From: Paracentrotus lividus
Lineage: Eukaryota > Echinodermata > Echinoidea > Camarodonta > Echinidae
DNA: 64,000 bases
Direction of reading: 5' to 3'
Assembly (NCBI GenBank): GCA_940671915.1
Contig: CALNVZ010003743.1
Coordinates: 84,454-148,453 of the forward strand
The translations under genes and the position numbers were made by a program. Below the pieces are notes generated by a model that worked only from the letters and a program-made list of their open reading frames with translations, was not told the DNA's origin and did not search any database. Shown piece after piece: positions 60,982 to 64,000 of this stretch. How positions within the stretch are numbered: position 1 is the first letter of the stretch; each line of letters starts with the position of its first letter.

Positions 60982-61185
60982 CTGATTCATCAAGGCTACC
61001 AAGGGTTTGTGGAAGGTTAGTTCCTTGGTAAGATTCCAGTCCTTCACGAATGCTCACTGTTTTTTGACCCGAGTACGTATTACCTGACTCATCCATCCTA
61101 CCAAGGGTCTGTGGAAGGGCAGTTCTTTGACGAGTTTCCGATCCTTCACGATTGCTCAGCGTCCGGTGATCCGAGACGTGGACAT
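60982..61185 (-). CDS. Host gene internal exon with two ~34-residue repeats
   Basis: Acceptor catcccattag| and donor |gtaatac bound 204 bases, phase 1 on both sides. The peptide has two similar units, one with REGSETRQRTALPQTLGRMD and one with REGLESYQGTNLPQTLGSLD, each ending DESG. The first unit also has an internal gtaatacg that resembles the real donor, so the second unit's donor probably arose with the duplication. Earlier exons must lie at higher coordinates but were not found. Confidence 0.72.
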
Positions 61186-62040
61186 CTAATGGGATGTCAT
61201 AAGAAAATTTAATATACAACTAGAGTAAAGGGTTCACTTAATAAGGGAGATCAACCCGTAAATTGAAGGTTCAAATGTTGTTACTGTACAAACTAAGCAC
61301 ACCTTGTTTTTCGCGAAAAAATATCCTTGGACACAATATTTCAGAGGTGTGCTCTTCGAAAGTTGTTGCGATCACTCCTTTATTTAAGGGGGCGTCCAAA
61401 TTGTTGCCCTTTTTATGACCAATAATTTTTGGGGGATATCATTTAGAGGAACTATCACATCGCCCCGAATTTCAGATCATATAAAGAGAAATAAATTGCC
61501 TACAAGCTGAAACCAATTTTGATGGAATTTAGAGGGGTAAAAATTAATATTCAGCCCAAAGAAGTTCATTTTATAAAATATTTCAAAAAATGGAATGTAA
61601 TCAAATTTATACTTCGCATTTGTCAAAACTGCGTAAAGAAAATTCAAGTGTAACTATTTAGAACATTGTTCCAATATGTGCACGACATCTTGTGAGAAAT
61701 GCAGGTTCGTTTATTATTTTAACAAAAAGTTATATCATCTTAAAGTCGTGATCTTGATTTCGCTGAAAACGGCAATCTGTCAATATCTCTAAAAGCTCCG
61801 TACACGGACGTATGGAAAAGGTATGGTGTCTTCTATAAATAAAATGTCTTTGACTTTTTAAACCCCAAATCAGCCGGTTTCTGAGTAAAATTTGATAACA
61901 TTAAAAGATCTACAAGTAAAGAAATATTATTTTGATTGTTTTTATGTACATAAACATACGGGTACTTAGCATTTACCAAAATACATCCCAAAAGTTGTTT
62001 AAAGGTGTATATTGTGACATTTCATGATGTTATATTATGT
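61186..62040. other. Probable intron of the minus-strand gene
   Basis: No exon-like block with matching phase was found. A (gt)-poor AT-rich composition continues. Confidence 0.35.
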
Positions 62041-62046
62041 GATACA

Positions 62047-62412
62047 CAGGCACGTAACTAGGATTTTTACGGGAGGGTTCGAAATCTGCAAAAGTGGACA
62101 AAAAGGTACGTCAATTTTTTTCACATCAAGCCGGGCGAGTAAAAAGGTACATCAAAAATATTTTACGTCACGCTACCCGCACGAAAAGCGGGGGGGGGGG
62201 GGGGGGGTAGGTAGGTGTTAAAAAAAATATTATCTATAGGGGTAGGTTGAGGTCGTTCGATTGGCCCCCAAAAAAATGATAAGCAAAAAAAAAAACAACT
62301 AAAAAGTTAAACATTTTATCAATTTTTTTATTTATTTATTTATTGTCAGGCGGACCCCTGCTCTCCGTCGGGGGGGGGGGGTTCGTTCACCCCCCCCCTA
62401 GTTACGGGCCTG
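62047..62412. mobile_element. hAT-like MITE (caggc.cgtaactagg ends)
   Basis: The left end caggcacgtaactagg (62047) is inverted at 62397-62412 (cctagttacgggcctg). Direct flanks gataca occur at 62041-62046 and 62413-62418. G and C runs lie inside next to the ends. A related end, caggcctgtaactagg, occurs at 62486-62501. Confidence 0.8.
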
Positions 62413-62581
62413 GATACATGCAGAGGTAGTAAACAAATAAAAGTGAGTGCAAAGTGAATTTGAGAAGACAATCCATTCCCTTTTCCAGGCCTGTAACTAG
62501 GGGGGGGGGTTCGGGGGATCGAATGACCCCCTCCCCGGCTGGCGAGTAGGGTCCGCTTGACAAAAAAAAAAAATAATAAAA

Positions 62582-62610
62582 GGAGAGAGAGAGAGAGAGA
62601 AGAGAAAGGA
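62582..62610. repeat. (GA)n microsatellite
   Basis: About ten GA units precede an A/G-rich patch. Confidence 0.9.
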
Positions 62611-63109
62611 AGAAGAAAACAGGGTGTGAAACGGATTCTTAAATTGACCTACTTATATACCTCATTTTCAAAATGTTCATGAGCTAAATTATTAATAAAA
62701 CAAATAGTGCTTAAACTCGCCCTTTTTAGATAGGTCTGTGCAATATTTGCGCTGGCTCTCGCATAAATCATTATTTTCAGAGACCGAGGAACGTTTTTGA
62801 AGGGCTTGAGGGGTGGGGTGATTAAAAAGTTGATGGGCTGAACACGAGGAAAAGTATTTTTAAATATCTACTGGAACAATTGGAGGGGCTGCAGCACCCC
62901 CCCCCTCCCCCATCCTTCATTCCTGGTTTCAGGAAATATTACAATAAAGAATTGAAATACGAGTCATTTAATAAAAGTTTTTCCTCTCGACTTCATGCTC
63001 ACATTTCAGTTTTTCAAGGTAGGTGATGTCATCTTGTTGTTTTAGGAGTCAAAAAAAAAAAAGAAAAGCAAACATGGCAAATGTGCAGCCTCAATGTCAT
63101 CACAACCAA

Positions 63110-63990
63110 AATTTTCTGCTCGCGCTTCGCGTTCGCCATGTTCACTCCCGTTCGAAAAGCTGAATTATAGGTCAAAAGAGAATGTGTTTCAAATGCACAG
63201 CATTCATGTGATTTTGTGTAATTTTCTTTCACTCGCGTTTCGCGTTCGTATCTTTTGGAGTTTTGTCATCCGTCTGTGAAGGACTATTAAAAATAGATAT
63301 GAGGCACAATACGCCTGAAATACAAGGCAAAGGGTCTTTCACTGGCAAGGTTCACTTTTTTTTTTACAAAGGGACGTGATCATCAACTTGTGAAAGAATT
63401 AAAAGAAAACAGAAAGATGTAAGAGACAAACTTACTGTACATATAACATATCGTATTCAGGCCATTAAACAGCAGAATTTCCGGCTCGCGCTTCGCTCTC
63501 GCAAGTTCAATCCTTGCAAAATGTTTACTTTTCGAATGTCAAACTTATACAAATCCTAATTACGGGTCTGTGAGCTAAAGAGGCAAAAGTGTTAGAAATA
63601 CACTACCTTTAATCAAGTTTAATTCATTATAACCAAAAATTTCTGGCTCGCGCTTTGCGCTCGCAAGTTCAAATCTGGCAAAAACTCCACTTTTCAATTT
63701 TCAAAACACCAGGCGCGGATCCAGGGGGGGGGGGGGGGCGGAAGGTGCGGGCGCATCCCGTAAGTTTATCAGCCCTAAGTACGGATCCGTAAGTATAAGA
63801 TGCAAAATAAGTCAGAAAATACACTACCTTCAGGTCATATATGAGTCAAATTTTCATAAAAAGGCCCATGGACTGATTCCTGACTCCACAAGTGAAGTAA
63901 TGAAATGTAAATTAATTTACCGTTCACGTTTCGTGCTCACAACTTATTTAGCTAAAAGGGAGGTGATCATCACCTCGTAAAAGAATAAAA
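63110..63990 (+). repeat. Diverged repeat with ctcgcgcttcgcgctcgc motif
   Basis: Variants lie near 63119, 63231, 63484, 63646 and 63920, several followed by caagttcaa and a gcaaaa..ttactttt-like tail. Between them are gatcatcaac and gtgaaagaat phrases. It appears to be an old, irregular satellite or repeated transposon terminus. Confidence 0.55.
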
Positions 63991-64000
63991 AAGAAAATTA

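Overview
The window is AT-rich animal DNA with introns bounded by GT...AG, dense small inverted-repeat elements, a 5'-truncated LINE and a large Helentron (a Helitron-type rolling-circle transposon). A death-domain-like host gene and widely shared marine-invertebrate repeats point to a marine invertebrate, probably an echinoderm or a related deuterostome. No bacterial operon, rRNA, CRISPR or plasmid-like content is visible. There is one scaffold gap (N run) at 46340-46364.

Layout. 1-1440: T-rich sequence with two weak exon candidates. 1465-5490: a ~155-bp minisatellite into which a minus-strand CR1/L2-like LINE (1896-4751) inserted. 5500-17780: T-rich sequence, probably intronic or intergenic, holding several inverted-repeat (MITE-like) elements and one good terminal-exon candidate (8402-8546). 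17781-23820: a 2.8-kb tandem duplication, each copy carrying three short exon-like blocks, two of which come from an older duplication. 22500-27970: sequence quality falls sharply, and copy 2 of the duplication fills with small insertions. 27970-38490: the Helentron. 38580-43600: a tandem array of ~1.4-kb units carrying splice-site-flanked cassettes. 43730-46200: a dispersed repeat, a probable terminal exon and a 3'-UTR-like stretch. 46380-47430: GAT-rich microsatellites. 47580-51420: three copies of a ~1.3-kb repeat ending in an antisense tRNA-like segment. 51700-57000: several MITEs. 57999-61185 (minus strand): the last three exons of a host gene ending in a death-domain-like fold. 58324-60241: nested inverted-repeat elements inside its last intron. 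62000-64000: a hAT-like MITE and diverged GC-rich repeats.

The Helentron is the most notable system. In order it encodes a PHD-like zinc finger, an OTU cysteine protease, a second protease-like domain resembling the herpesvirus tegument (C76) deubiquitinase fold, another OTU domain, a basic 18-residue repeat array, the Helitron N-terminal region, an HUH/two-tyrosine Rep nuclease, a PIF1-type helicase and an exonuclease-endonuclease-phosphatase (EEP) domain. Rep, helicase and endonuclease would be the transposition engine. Three deubiquitinase-like domains in one element suggest interference with host ubiquitin signalling, but that function is inference. The coding sequence is interrupted mainly by single-base indels. 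Because the same kind of indel fills neighbouring recent repeats, assembly error is a serious alternative to true decay.

The host gene at 57999-61185 is supported by three consecutive exons whose phases fit exactly. The other exon candidates are single blocks with splice-like edges and should be treated as hypotheses until RNA data are available.
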